Shown in pieces: positions 1 to 14,412 of a stretch of 64,000 bases of DNA (positions within the stretch are counted from its first letter, which is position 1; the number at the start of each line of letters is the position of its first letter). Source of the stretch: Wuchereria bancrofti (lineage: Eukaryota > Nematoda > Chromadorea > Rhabditida > Onchocercidae); contig SSBO01000009.1 of NCBI GenBank assembly GCA_005281725.1, positions 12,523,606-12,587,605 on the forward strand, written 5' to 3'. The notes below the pieces were generated by a model. The model did not search any database. It saw nothing but the letters and a program-made list of their open reading frames with translations, and was not told where the DNA came from. The position numbers and the translations under genes are program-made.

Positions 1-3000
1 TGCGTAAGAAAACAAAAACAGGTAGCGTTGAATTTCAGGACGCTTTCACTTAAGTCATAGCAATGACGATAATTTTTATGACATTATCATATTTTAATTT
101 TCAAGAAATAATAAAAATAATGAAAACTAACTCCTAACGAGTAGCTATAAATGGGTTGACGCTCGTCATCGGATAGTCCATCTTTGAATATTGCCATCTT
201 CTCTGAAAATTGTAAATACACTAAATAATTGAAATACTCTCAATGTTTAATTGAACACACCAAAATTTGGAAGTTTTTTAGACTTTTCAAACAAAATCGC
301 TGAGATTCAACGATAATCTAGAACTCTGTAATCGAATTAAATTAATTTCTGATCAAATTCATAAAAAAACAGAAACTTCTAGAATGAATTGATCAGCTTT
401 ATCATTTAATCAGAAAGTCATATCGGTGATAACATTATAATAATTCTTGCGATGAGAAATAGGTCTATTTGATGCGATAGCATAAATGTTATTTTCATAG
501 ATGATAGCTATATATTGCTGATCTTAGCATATCTTATGCTACCGCGTGCCATACTGATAATGTCGTAATCTTTTTCCAAATCTTCCTGTACTTTTCTGGA
601 AACTTTTTAATTTCTCATGCCAAGCAGAAAAAAAAAAATTACATTTCATTTCCATTAAGAGAATTTGCACCTAATTAGTATCGCATTCTTACACAAGCTA
701 ATTGATTTTGCCTAGTTTACATTCCTCTCACTTAAAAAAAAAAAGAAACTATGAGTTAGAGTTTTAAAAATCAGAAAATTGCTGATTGAAAAAATTTTAA
801 ATAGATTTGTCATTGACAAATCATTTGCATAATGTTCAGATTTACAGGAAGTATAAATTGATTTGCCTGAAATATGCTTACTTTAAATACACTGTCTAAA
901 AAATAATTCCACAAAAGTATTAAGAAATGTTTACAATTTTTAAGAAATCAAATGTAATCAGTAATTTTTTTTCAGAATGTTTCAAAATCGATGAATATCA
1001 ACAATTGTGTACTAAATTTTAACCTGTTAGATGATACTTCTTTAAATTTAACACAAAATACGAGATAAACGTGTGATTTACGTAAAATAATCATTCGTTC
1101 ATCATTTTGCATGTAATTTCTTATTTATTTATATATTTGGATTATAGTAATTGTACATTTAATAGTCCGAATCAATTTTCAAGTTTATCTTTCATCTTCT
1201 TTAAACTAATAACGAAAACTTTTGTTAAATTCATTCATCCCGATGACATAAAATTTATAATTTGCATAATTTATCATAAAATTTGTTGTTCTTTGTTTTG
1301 TGAAATCTTTTACAACCATTGAAAATACGGAAAAATTTTAAAATTTTAACACTGACAAGATGCTTGCTTATTACAATCAGTGATATCCTTTTTCATTTTT
1401 TTTAAAACTTTCATAAAAACTCCATATGGTTCCTCCAAATAAGGTTTACAGTAGTGATTGCCATATAATTTCGATTAATCTACTCATTCGGATCATCAGC
1501 CAATATCAAAGTTAACATCTTTGTTATCTGCAAAAATTAACATATACATTTCACTATGCTGTGATAACATTTAACTCTTATCAGTGAGCATAACAGGATG
1601 AAGGGATCAAGTTTAATTTCAACAAAAGTTTAAATATGGTTGAGAAACTAATGAGTTTAACCAAAAGCATTTTCATCTAGAATTGTCTGTGATATCATGA
1701 TGTATTTTACATTTCCTGTGAAATAAATGACGAATGCATAAAAGTATAAAATGATCAGCTCAAGAAGTTTATTTTTCAGGTGTACATTCCTTATTGCATA
1801 ATTGTTTGGTAAAAATTTTTAAATAAAAAAAAAAAAAAAAGAAAAAAACGAAAAGGAAAAGAAATAAATGAATTGAAAAAACAGGAAAAGAACGGATGAA
1901 TAATTTAAAGCAAAGGACATTATGAAGTATTTTATTTTATTTTTTTTTTTTATCCAAAATAATAAGACTGATATGCTCGTTACTTTATATGAATAACAGC
2001 ATTTCAAATCATCTGTACATCAGAATTTCAACAAACGGAAATCATTATTATTTATTAATTTATACGTTAGATTTTATTAAATTTTATCAGTATTGAATAT
2101 AATTTTAAAAATTTTCAAAAATTTCTTTTAAAATTTTTGTTCAGTAATATTATGAAATGCTGATTTTCTTTTTTTAATCATAGTATATATCTGATATGAT
2201 GAATTATTATCTAACAGATTATAACAAGCAGGAATTTTTCTTTCCTTAGATTAAGTGAAAAATATTTTTTTTTTTTAAACAAAATTAAGCAAAATTTTAA
2301 GCTATATGGAATGCGAAAGACTTACAGATACAAATTCGTTGATAATACATTCAAGTATTGTATGAATCGATACTAATTTGCTTCATCAGTTCAATAATTA
2401 TTTAGTTTTTGAAATTGAAGTTTGATACAAATCTTGAACTATATTATATGAGCAATGAAGAAAAACACTGATAAAGATGCATATCACTGTTATTATCATT
2501 CTTTGTATTCCATTATCTTTCATATTTCATTGATATGCTCGAGCGAATCGTTGAATAAAATCTAAAATTATCTCAAGCATTTCATGACCAGTGCTGATTG
2601 ATAAAAGTGCTTTATTTAATAATAAAAGATGAATAATAAATTAATCATAATTTTGAATTCTTTTTTTCATCCAAAAATTCACTCCAAAATATTACTGACT
2701 TTGTGCCATAAAACTTCTCTTAATAAATAATTTGGTGCATTTATTGTAAAAAAATATTTCTCTCATTGAGATAAATAATTTATCGATTATCAGTTGTATA
2801 AATAACAACAAAATACCAAATAATTACATTTGAAATTTTGCTAACTGTTAGAGTATGACACATTCTATTTCTAACAAAATTTATAAAGCATTTTACTCAA
2901 ATAATTATTGACCCATAACATTGCCTTAATATTTATTCACTTGAAGTGCACTTAACTAGTCTACACATTTATTTGTTACGCTAAATTTTAGCTGCTAATT

Positions 3001-6000
3001 TTGTTTCAGTTATTTAGAGTTGAATTTTTATTGGCAAAACATAATCTTCATACTTAATCCTTCTTAAATTCAAAACATTCCGGTATTAAATATTTTCTTT
3101 AATTTCATTTCAATAATAGTAATAATAATCCAAAAATTATTAGTTGAAAAAGCTGATTATTTAATTTTTACTAAGATAATATTGCTTATTGAAATTTTAA
3201 CGATGAGAGATATTTTGATTGCAAAAGAATTTCCAACGAAACTATAATGAGTTGCACGGCAATCGTTTGTATATCCTGCTAATAACATAAATAAATTTCG
3301 TTAAATTTTCTTATCTATCAAAAAATGAAAAATATTTGTTTCTTTGGCTTCAAAGTATGATAGTAAAAATCATATTAAAATGCTATTTATGAAAGGTAAC
3401 AAAAGTAAGCAAAAAGAAAATTTAAATAAATAATAACCAGATAAGATCAAATATAAAAAATTAATCATTTGAAGAGTAATAAATTTATTATTAAATTTAT
3501 ATACCATAAGCTAGAAAATGATTTGCTCGATACAATTATTTTGCAGATACTTATTGAAAGAATTGAAAAGAAATATAAAAAGAAACGAATCAAACTGTTG
3601 TAAATTTTATGCTAAAAAATAATATGAATTATATAATAATTAAAATTATTGTTGAACTGAGTTATGTGTATGTTTTAAAATTTTAGTCTACGCATTGATT
3701 TTGACGCTTAAATTTTAGATTATTTTAGATAATTCAGAAATTGTGAAAAATTTGAGTAAAAAGTTATAGGCAAAGAAAAATAAGAGAAAAAAGATGGCCA
3801 TAGAATACTAATGATATAATTTAAAAAAAAAAAAAAAAATGATAAAATTGTACCAAATTAATCATTTAAAGGTTTACTTCATATTTTATTTTCATTAATT
3901 TGCTTAAAATTTTAGTTTTTTTTTTCCTTTTTTTTATGATCTAATTCCATAATTTTAAAATTTGCAGGGAATTGAAAGCAAAAAAAAAAGCCAATAATAC
4001 TATCAGACAAGTAGTAATAAATGTTATAAAATAATTGTTTGCTAAAATTTTTACCCTTAGGATAAACTTTTTTCATTTAGATTATAAGTAAATGTTAAAT
4101 TTAACTAATTTTAGCTATATGCTTTTCTAAAAAAAAAAAAAAATTGATTGGAATATTAATGAAAATTCGTTATTACTTCTATTTCTCATTTTTTCTTTAT
4201 TCGTTCAACTTGTTGTAATATAATTTCAAAACTTTTTCAATAAATATGTTCTTTTTTTTTTTTGAAAAAATGATTCCTAATTATTCAAATTTTATTGGAA
4301 TTAAACAAATTTTTAAAACAACAATGACAAAAAAAAAGAATATTTGCTGCTGTTTAATTATATTCAAATTTTATTGTTGTATGACTTGTTGTCAACAAAA
4401 AATAATCGTTAAAATTATTTCAAAAAATTCGAAAATTTGCGTAAGGCGTGAATTTTTTTTATTACTGTTACTTTTTTATTATTGTTAAACAAATAATTGT
4501 TAAAATTTTCATTAAACTAAGAAGTATGGAAGAACAAGATAATACTTATTATTCTCATTTTGTAGAAAATTTCGTCTGTATTCATTTTTAGTTATCATTT
4601 TTATTTATTTATTCATCGAATTTAACATAAGTAATTAATAAGAAATATTTTAATTTTCAAAATAAAACGTTGAAATGCAATTCATGCAATTGTAACAGAT
4701 ACGTTGATGAGATATGTGATATACTTAAGATTCATTAAATTTATTGAATATCATCAGATAGAATGAAAAATGCAAATTCTTAATTAGCATATTTCATCAA
4801 ATTTCTTTTTTTTTTTTCTTTTAGCAAAACAATAATGCTAACGATGATGGGTGATGATTTGCATGCAAATGAAATTAATTACAAATATCATAGTGAAGCG
4901 AATAATAATATTAGAAATGCTACAAGTGAGAGCCATTTAGATGATTATGACGTGATTAAGATAAGCATTTATCTTTTTTCATTATTGCTATAATAATTTT
5001 TTAATAAATTTGATGAATTTCGTTTAGAAAATTTCAAATGATCAATGAACTAACTAACTAACTAATGAAGTAGCTTTTTATTTTTAGCTCCTTCTTATAT
5101 ATATATATATATATATTTTTAGAATAATTATTTAATCATTCTAATGATCGAATAATTATTTGTTTTTTGATCATTTTTAATCCCATATATTTTTAATTGA
5201 ATGAATTTTTCTGTTATCAGAAAGTTTTATTTTATAATAATTCAAATGTTTGTTCTATACCATTTAATTCATAACTTATTATTTATCTTCGGAAAGAGAA
5301 TCATCATGCTAAAAAGCTTCAAACGATAATTACAAGAGATCAACTGGACGAGTGAAAATGGAATTGATTTTAATTTCATAAAAGATTCTTCTCATTAATG
5401 ACGAGTGAATTCTATTTTATTTCAAATCCTGTTCGCATGGTTTCACAGCAAAAATTGAAAAAACATTTTTCATGACAGGAAAAGTTCATGAAAACTTGTT
5501 TTACTTTTTGAACCAATTTTTTCAATCTCATTTATAATACTTAAGTAAGGATAACTTGATTCATCAAAATTCATATTTGAAATTAATTTTGTAATATGCA
5601 TAGCATATTCATATCTTTTCATTTTGCTCACTTCTCTTCTTTCGTTTTTTTTTTCCTCAGTTTTATAATATTTTGTTACTTTTAACTATTTAAATGAAAG
5701 GAATTTTTGCATGTTCGTGTCCATTTAATTACTGCATACATTGCTTATGAGAATTTAATCATCAATCTTTTTCTGTGATTTATTTAAAATCTAACATCTT
5801 CGAATAATGATGCATTTTTCCAAACAAATTTCTTTTCTTTCATTATGAATTAGTTGTATATTTTCCATTCATTTTATGATTCATTAAAATTTCTGGCAAA
5901 TAATTTTGCACAACACAAAAAAATATGGAAAATTAGATAAATTTTGAATAAATTTCACCAAAACAGTGCAAATCTTCATGAAATTTACATATTTTTTTCC

Positions 6001-7197
6001 TAAGTTTGATAGAATTTTTTCATTTATTTCGAAAAAAAAGAAAAGATTTTTATTTGAAAAAAAGAAAAGAAAACGACGAAAAAAGGCATGAAAAATTGTT
6101 GTAAATTTAAAACGATCATATATTTATTGTAAGCAATGAAATGAGTATGTATTACAACTTTTTGTTTTTATTCATTTTTAAGGTAGTGGGAGTAGTAGAT
6201 AGAAGGTAATTGAATTATTTTTATTTATAATCGTTATGTGAATCACCCCTAAGGAATTAGAGAAAATAAGCCAGAATGATATTACTGATGTTGACGCATT
6301 TTTAATTAAAGATTCATTTGAATTAAGGATTCATTTGACAAAATTGTATTCTTATAAAAAGCAGTTCCAAAAAAAAAAAGAAATTATTCAGGAAAAAGCT
6401 GTCGTTTCAGTCGTTTCAATATTTTCCATTGCTATGACAATCACTTTTGAGTTGACAAGTTTGCTTCTTTTTTTTTCGCCTCCTTTTACTTATTTATTTT
6501 TCCTGAAAATGAAGAGGCTAGAGTTAAACTTCATAATTTAATGGATTCTATCGCTAAAATTTATCATTGATATATCTAAGTGGAATATGATTTATATTTT
6601 TAGTATCGAGTATTGAATCGAACATATCCAAAGATAATGTTAATAGACATGAAATCGCACAAATATGAAGGATCATTTCGTGAAATAAATTAATAGCAAA
6701 TCACATATTATCCTTTTAAAAATTTAATGAAATTTATAGGAAGATTTTCAAGTAGTATAAAATAATTCAACTTGTTTTCTCTTTTATTTTTTCACTTCAA
6801 GAAATTTTTTATTATATTACTGATAAAACTTTAAATACATTCTTATGCATCTAAGGTAACTCTAACGAATTTTATTTACGACAGTGAATTGTGATTCTCT
6901 AGTCTTGTTTTCTTATTACATATTGACGTTTTTTTTTCAACTAATCTAAACTTATTTCATTGCATAAAAGAAATTTAATTATTATTTTAAACCATTAATG
7001 TATTCTATGTTCCACTCAACTTCCTAATGATTATCAATTTCAGTAATCTGACTTCAACAGATAAAAGTTACAAGTAAGCTGCAATATACTATTTTCCTCA
7101 ACATTTCTTCATGCAACTCTTGGATATTATAATGAGATTATTGATTTGCAACAAATTGAATTAATGTTAAAAGAAAAAAAGAATATTATGAAGAAAA
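1..7197. other. AT-rich intergenic region, no gene seen
   Basis: About 7.2 kb of low-complexity AT-rich sequence with many A and T runs. The open frames present are short, low-complexity (Phe/Ile/Lys/Asn-rich) and lack plausible splice partners, so I call none. A (TA)n run lies at 5096-5117. A TTTCAG at about 7038-7043 is a candidate splice or trans-splice acceptor for the globin gene that starts at 7198. I see nothing else that can be supported. Confidence 0.6.
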
Positions 7198-9186
7198 ATG
7201 AATACTGACAAACAAACAAACGATTCATCACCACATCCGTTAACCAATGATAGCTCCACAACATTTGCTACCGTAGTAAAAGAATTGGCTCAAAATATTA
7301 ATTATTTGTCGATGGATAATCAATCAATTACCATCGAACAAACAGAAACAGAACATAAAGGATGGTTATCTAAAAGTCAACGAATAACAATTGAAAATAG
7401 TTGGAAGCGAGCTACTAAGGTATCAAATTTCTCATTCTTATTAGCTTATGAACAAAATTATGAAATTTTTGAGTAATGTAATGTAAAAATTAAGCAAAGA
7501 AAAGAAAAAAAAAATGTGAGCATCCTATTGTTCATTTAAATGAATTTTATCACTCTTTAATTCTTATTTTTAATTCTCATAATTAGATAAAATACGATAT
7601 TATAGATGCATCAATGATAATTACAGATTTATTATCCCTTACTGTCTTTTTCACTTCTTTCATCCCTCTTCTTTTCAATCTTTAATGTGTTACTATTAAT
7701 GATTCCGAATAAAATTTTAATTTCATTAATCTAAAATACTGTAGTGTAAAATAAGAATTGTCAGTCTTAAATCTTTGACAGCTATATAGCTGTAAGTGTA
7801 AAAAAATTCATTTTGTCAAGCCACTAAAAAGTGCAATATGTTCGTAAGAATTAAATTAGATATCACCTTCAGTATCTTTTATAATTTTTTTTTTTAGTAA
7901 AGAGAGGGAAAAAAAGTAGATGGTAAAGAAGACGTCAAGAGAGAACAGAAAATTTGAATGTCACGATTATCTTTTTCAAATTAACAAAATACTTGAAAAA
8001 AAAAGTAAAAAAAAAAAATAAATGAATGAAATTCAGAGTAATGCAAGAGAACAAGTTGGAATTCAATTATTTGCTCGCATCCTAACTGCACGACCAGAAA
8101 TGAAGCATTTATTTGGTTTACAAAAAATTCCAGAAGGACGTCTAAAATATGATCCACGTTTTAGACGTCATGCTATTGTTTTTATAAAATCATTTGACTA
8201 TATTGTTAAAAATGTTGCTTATAAGGAAAAGTTGGAGCAACATTTTCAGGTAAGTATTTTGTTATTACTTTGTTATGATGTATCTTATTCGTTTGTTTAT
8301 ATATTTGCAAAAAATCAAAGAATATCTTGTGTATCTTTCAGCTTGACAATAAATGACATAAAATTCTAGAAATTTAAATGAATTTTGAAATGTGTACCTT
8401 TTGGGAATATTTGGAATAAAATCAGAATATAGTGATGTAATTTGAGTCCAGAATATTGAATATATTTAACAACTATATAAAGTAAACCTAATTCAAATAA
8501 GAATAGGTACAAAGAGATTGGATAGAGAAGAAAGAGTATGAATTTTTGAGAAACAGTACGAAATTTTACACTTCACTAGTATAACCCATAAGAAAAAAGA
8601 AGTGAGAAATTGCTTCATCAAATTATCAATTATCAGTTTTACAAATGCTAATTTATTTAAAATTTCTCATTCTAGGCACTTGGTGAAAGGCATACAATAC
8701 TGCAAGGACGTGGATTCGATCCAGGATATTGGGATACATTTAATGATTGCATGAGACAAACCGTCTCACTTTGGGGTAAGGACAAGGATCACAGAACGGC
8801 AAACACATGGCACACACTGGTGAGATGCACCTTTTTTTTCTATTACTTTTACACAGCTCGACTAACTCATGCATTTTCAGAATCAAGGAAATCCTTTTAA
8901 ATACATCTACCATAGTTTGGAATATAAATTTATTGTGCCTCAAACTGACTCGTCAAACACTGCAATCTATTTTCAGATCTCATTCGTGTTGCAGAACATG
9001 AAAATTGGTTTTGATCGCGCCAACAGCCGTCATCCTCGTCGCGTATCACGCACACAACACTATCGTCACGCCCACCCAACAGGATCCGGCACACAGCAAG
9101 GAGTCGACCCGATCCAATTCTACAAACAATTTTGTCTTCAGCAAAAAAAAAGCAAACGAGGATTACTGCAACTTCCAACAACCTGA
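7198..9186 (+). CDS. Nematode globin, four exons, 262 aa
   Basis: Haem-binding globin of the nematode type, likely intracellular, for oxygen or redox binding. Exons are 7198-7419, 8037-8249, 8676-8819 and 8977-9186, all joined in phase 0 with GT-AG introns. Residues 1-55 form a Ser/Thr/Asn-rich extension; the globin fold starts near WLSKSQR. HLFGLQKIP carries the CD1 phenylalanine. RFRRHAIVF places the distal E7 histidine and LGERHTIL the proximal F8 histidine. WGKDKDHRTANTWHTLI is helix H-like, and a basic 50-residue tail follows. The two histidines suggest functional haem binding. The exon 2 acceptor (ATTCAG, 8031-8036) was chosen because it gives a gap-free alignment to the globin A-B helices. 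The start is the first in-frame ATG; an upstream 5' UTR exon is possible. The paralogue number among nematode glb genes cannot be assigned here. Confidence 0.88.
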
Positions 9187-10545
9187 ACTAATGAATATTT
9201 CATGCTCTGGATGAACCGCTCTTACAAAGTTAACTAGTCACTACGAACCTGAACCAAACTCTCAAACACTTTTCCACTTTTTTCTATGGTTGATTAGTTT
9301 GAAATGATTTGAAATAAACAAATGAGGAAATGAAGCAACAATTGAAAATTTATGTATTTAAAGACTGACAAGATCAAATTGAGGAAGAAAACGAACACAC
9401 GCATAAAAAGTGTGGGGCAGATCTTGCAAGGCTGTACTCCAATAATTCAATGGGATATAACCAAAAAAAAAAAAAAACTATCTAGCATACTACAGAATAA
9501 AACCGGGAAGATTATCATCCATCACATCATGCTTCAGCTGATTATCAATGACAAGATTAGTGCCCGTACCACGGGTCCTCACTAAAACAGAAGGTCTTGA
9601 CAACCTTGACTTCTTTCCCTTTTTTTCGATAAAAATTCACCGGCAGGTCAGAAAAAGAGAAAAAGCAAAGTTGCCTAATAAACTCTTACTCTCTGTGTTG
9701 ATGAGATTTGATGAGCAGCATAGAAAAACTGAGAAACATAAAATTTGAATGAAACAGTATGCCAAAATGAAAACTGAAACTTATGGGAAATAAGATAGAA
9801 TATGATATAAAAAAGCCTGGGACATAATTTCAAAATATATTGACAACATATATAACAGAGCACACAAAAAAGAACTTGGAAGATGAAAACTTCATATAGT
9901 TCTCGTAACTCAAAAACGGTGTTGATCATACTTATCACTACTCAGTGCAGAATAATTTTGAGAGAGATGAGAGAAAAAAAAACAGCAGCAGAAGTAGAAA
10001 TGAAAGAAGGCTTAGTAAAAAAAGTACAAAATATACAAAATGTAAGAATATGCAGCAAAGTTTTAATGTTTTCTAGAAACGTCAATAAAACATACCGGAA
10101 ATTTCCAGGAAGTTAATAAAACATTCCAGAAGACAAATGGGACGAAACAAAAGGGATATCAAATAAAGCGCAGCATCAACGAACATAATGGTTAATACGA
10201 ACTAATAAACGATAAGAAATAGTCCATTAGATGGATTATTTCACACCCAAAATACGCCGTTCAAGAGAAGTATCAATGTTTTTGTGTTATAAATTTCAAA
10301 ATCAATAAAAATTCAGAAGATTTAAAAAGTTAGCGGAAATGTGATTAACCAGTAAAAATTACATTTTATAATAAATAGGCAATGAGAGCTACGTGCATAC
10401 ACGAATACCTAACATTGCAAATATTCTTTTCAATCGAAATTTGCGAAAAAAAAAATACTGCTCTGAAAATCAAAAGCAAATCTTAAAACTGGAGCAGTGA
10501 ATGATGCAGGCTACCAATATAACAATGCGATGGTTAAAACAATCA
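9187..10545. other. Convergent intergenic region (globin and MASK 3' ends)
   Basis: Both flanking genes point into this 1.36-kb interval, so it holds the two 3' UTRs. Beyond the globin AATAAA I see no conserved coding frame. The short open frames between about 9350 and 10120 are Lys/Arg/Ile-rich without a splice partner. A minus-strand ATTAAA at 10062-10067 could serve MASK polyadenylation, but this is weak. Confidence 0.5.
9313..9318 (+). terminator. Globin polyadenylation signal
   Basis: A canonical AATAAA lies 127 nt after the globin stop codon on the same strand, a normal 3' UTR distance for a nematode gene. Confidence 0.6.
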
Positions 10546-13500
10546 TTACCAATTGTAACCCCAATTCCCACGTGCAGCACTCGGATATTGTGGAAACTGT
10601 GTATTTTCAGTAACGGTTGTCTGTACTTGACCACCAAAGTGAACTGATGACCATGCCGCATTCCTGCAATAAACATGTGAAACCACTTCTAAGGTGATTA
10701 TTCCTTTTAATCTAATTCAAGCTACCACATTTATTTGAGCTTTGCATGATCAAATGAATTCAGATGTACAAAATTACATTTGCTCACTTTCATATAAAGA
10801 GTGAGCAATAGGAATTTTAAGCTCGATAACTAAATGACAAGGCTGTTAAATCAGCCTTGACTGGAAAGCTTCCTAATGAGCCATACAATCTTCATGAATC
10901 CTGAAGGGATGCTTTCATATTCTTTAAGAATCACAAACATGAACTGAAAATCGTTAGAGAAAACGGAAATAAACTAACGGTGAAGATTGAGTAACTGATA
11001 TCCCACCGCGGTGCGACATAGAAGATGGTGGCGGAATTTGAGAATTAAAGAAAGGTGGTGGTGGAACTGATGTATTTGCAATCTGGGAACGTGGTACAGG
11101 TATCCGAAAACCGGTCGGTCCAACAGCTGTAGGTGCAGCACTGTAATTAATATTTCCCATTGGCACAACTGGCTGAGGTGGTTGTTGCTGCTGCTGTGAA
11201 GGTACCGGTTGGTGCTGCGAACTAGCTGTTGGTCGATATGAACTGAGAAGATTTGTCAGATTTTCGTATTCATTACTAGCGGCTTGTGCAGCCTAAAAAT
11301 TAGCTAAGTAGGACTGAATGAAATGAAGGTTACAAAACTTCAAATTTCTTTTACGGACTCTAATCAATTGTTCATGTTTGGAATAGATGTAGTGATGGAC
11401 GTATTTAATAATTGTAAAAGCATGAACCTTTCTGAAAAGAACCAACAACAGTAAAAAATTTAGGCAAGATTATTTGGATTAAATATAAAATTTTGCGTTT
11501 CCAAGCTATGCACGGAACCCCATCTTCGAAACACTGAAAAAGTAGTGCAATCGAGATGTCCACAAGAAAGGATAACAAGAATAGTGTCCAGCTCTGAACA
11601 ACTCTGATATGTTGTTCTCCTCAATTACATTTCCAACACTTAGCATAGACTAACTGGCACATAGTTGATGCTGACGATTCCAAATAATCTATTATAACTT
11701 AGTTCACAACTATCTAAAAGAACTAGAATTTCGTCAAAATAACCTGTTGAAAGTGCATGCGATTCCATGCCTGCGTCGACTGCTGATGACCGAGATTAAC
11801 GTTTGCTACATCGCTTCCGAAAGAACCCGTAAGATGCCCTGAATTGTCCGAAATTGCATAAGTGGTCGTTGGAAACGGTAGGTGCTCCTGACGAGTAGAT
11901 GCTAGACGGGCTGCTACCTTAAACTCACCGAATCACAATGAAAATGAATTCTTTTTCCGAAGTAAATGAATTACTATAACAAATATCAAAAAATTAAGTT
12001 TATTCATCATAAAAAAAGTGAATAAAAAGATGAGTGAACCAAAGATTTTTCTGAACACGAAAACACTTGCTTGATCTATCCAGGAAGAACTGTCGATTTC
12101 TTGAGCAGATCCTGTGATTGGTGTTGAATCTAACTGGGCATTTCTCCAACGTGTAAACGTATCTGTTGTAAAAGGTCCTGCACTACCCCAATCAACAGGA
12201 TCACGATTTGAAAAAGGAACATTCAAATCGAAGGAAGGCATATTTTCACCCAAGAAAATGCGTCCAGTCGCAGCCTCGTTACCTGTCGTATTGGCTGGTC
12301 TACCTTCCTGATAATATTCACTATTAAAAACGAATGTTTTTATAGTAACTCAAGCTAACTTATCGAACGTGATATCGATGCGAAAATTTTTGCACAACAA
12401 ATCATTGAAACACGTCAAACTATTTTTCAAATTGTTTTTTCTTGTCAAAACATACGGATGTCCGCAAACTGGCGATATTTTTAGCCAAATCGACCATATG
12501 ATCAGCTGTTCTACTGGGATCTGGATAATCACTAGCAGATTTTGCTGAAGTCGGTAGCTGAACATTGATATTTCTCGCAAAATCTTCCAATTGCACTGGT
12601 GCTAAAGGCACAGGAACTGCCCAAGGTTTGTCATCAACAATGTTATCATCCCAAATGTTGGCAATCGACGACGGTATAATACTTGGGCGAGTAGAATCCA
12701 ATGACTGAAAACTTTTCATACATGAATAAGAAAAAGGCATTATTTCCTTCAAATGATCCAATGATGACCTTTCAATGATACTCAAATGGGATGCAGATTG
12801 TTCGATTTATTTTATCTGAACTACGGTAAATTAAATTTTCAAAATTTTCTACCGAAAACAGTTTATCATCGATAGAGCTGGTTTTCAGTGCATCCAAATT
12901 CGATTTAGCTGTGCCAAGAAGTGGTTGCAAACTTCCCTCAGCGATATCTAAATTTAGCTTTGGAAAAAATTACATAACTAATTAAAAATTACATATAGCA
13001 TAGGTCCTAGTGAATCTTTGCCTTTTTAAGACAATTTCAGAATAAGATAAACAATATGCAGATACGGCATGTTTTTAATTTCATTCTGAATTAACGATAA
13101 GAAAACTCCATCTCTCTGGATCAAAAATAGCGATGTATTGTCTGTAACCCCAACAACTTCAGTTCACATAAGCATGTCCTTAATAGTTACAGAGTAAAAA
13201 CGGTAAGAGATTACCTGATCCAGAAGGTAGTGGAGCATTCGTCGGAATATTTTGAAGAAACTCAATTTTTGACCCACTGCAAAAAATTAGAGCATCTCAT
13301 TGTGTGCAATCGACAAAATATCTACTGAGCAAATAAGTTTCAAGAAAAAAAGAAAAAAAAAAACTCAAATCTTAAGTAATCAGACACAGAGGACACCAAA
13401 AGGCGCTGAAAAAAGTCATCTTTAGACATCTTTCAAAAATGAATTTCGCTACTTCTGTAAGAAATAAAACAAGAACTAACGCTTCAAATAACTCCGTTCT

Positions 13501-14412
13501 AGACTTTGGATCAGTGACTGTAGTAGTTGGAATGGTCGTGCCGGTCGAAGGAGTGACCATAGCGCTACTAGGTCCGACATGAATCGGAGATTTCAAGCCT
13601 TTAAGGAAAAATTTAAACCGCAAAGGTCCACTTTGAATTACGAAATCCTGCCCCTCATCTGAACTTTCATGTATTAATAAATATGCTTATATTATCTCTG
13701 TTCACACTGAAATTTCAAGCTCATGATTTCGTTCAACCCCAACAACTTCCAGTTCACATAAGCAAGCATGCTCGTAATCCATGCCTAATTTTATTTTCTC
13801 CCTTTGTTACTTCACAATACAATAGTCATCCTAATCTCATAACTGAAAAATATGTTCTGAAGATAATGAAAATTAGCACTATAACGTACCAATTGGTGAT
13901 ACTGAAGGACTTGAAGCAGATGCAGAAGTTGGCCTTGCATGTCCAGGAGCTCGACAAAATTCTTTTACTCCATGTTTTTGCATTCCATCCTAAATATCCA
14001 GAACAAACTAACTAAAATACGATCAACTAAAAATGGACGGAAAATGCCAACTACTAAAGTTGAACAAGGAAAATAATTCTACGCTTAACTTTTACCTCAG
14101 TAGTGTCTGTAGATTGCATCTCCTGCGCAGAATATACTATTCCAGGTGTTTTCAGCTGTGCTGTCTGGTTAGGATTCGAATTCTCCTGTTCTGTAGCACC
14201 AGATGACATTTTCTGCTTCTTTTCAGAGCCAATTGCGCTCACTACTGCAATATATAACACTCAGAATAATCATGATCGGATCACGTTAAAATCTCTAAAA
14301 GAAAAAGTTACTAACCTTTCTGACTTTGACGTTGTGCAGCTCGCTGTGCCCATACATTTGTAGTAGCAACATAAGGGGCAGTTTTCTTGCTTGCTGCTCC
14401 ATTAGGTGACAT
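10546..14412 (-). other. MASK low-complexity C-terminal tail (exons 43-53)
   Basis: Exons 14316-14412, 14096-14244, 13890-13989, 13481-13598, 13215-13276, 12853-12947, 12456-12704, 12067-12307, 11744-11913, 10979-11292 and 10546-10663. The protein is rich in Ser, Thr, Pro, Ala and Gln, with a short Gln run (PSQQQQQPPQP), a Pro run (VPPPPFF) and the C-terminus GNWGYNW. No folded domain is recognised; the corresponding human region is also disordered. The acceptor of exon 11744-11913 is a TAGCAG tandem (NAGNAG), so two isoforms differing by one alanine are possible. Phases close at a TAA (10546-10548). Confidence 0.82.

Noticed and set aside
1107..1322. 71-codon open frame in the left AT-rich region
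   Set aside because: Phe/Ile/Tyr-rich composition expected of AT-rich non-coding DNA, with no supporting splice or promoter signal.
8807..9214. Several overlapping plus- and minus-strand open frames
   Set aside because: They are shadows of the last two globin exons and the intron between them.
9352..10116. Three plus-strand open frames of 66-77 codons
   Set aside because: Lys/Ile/Arg-rich, no splice partners, no motif; they lie in the shared 3' region of two convergent genes.
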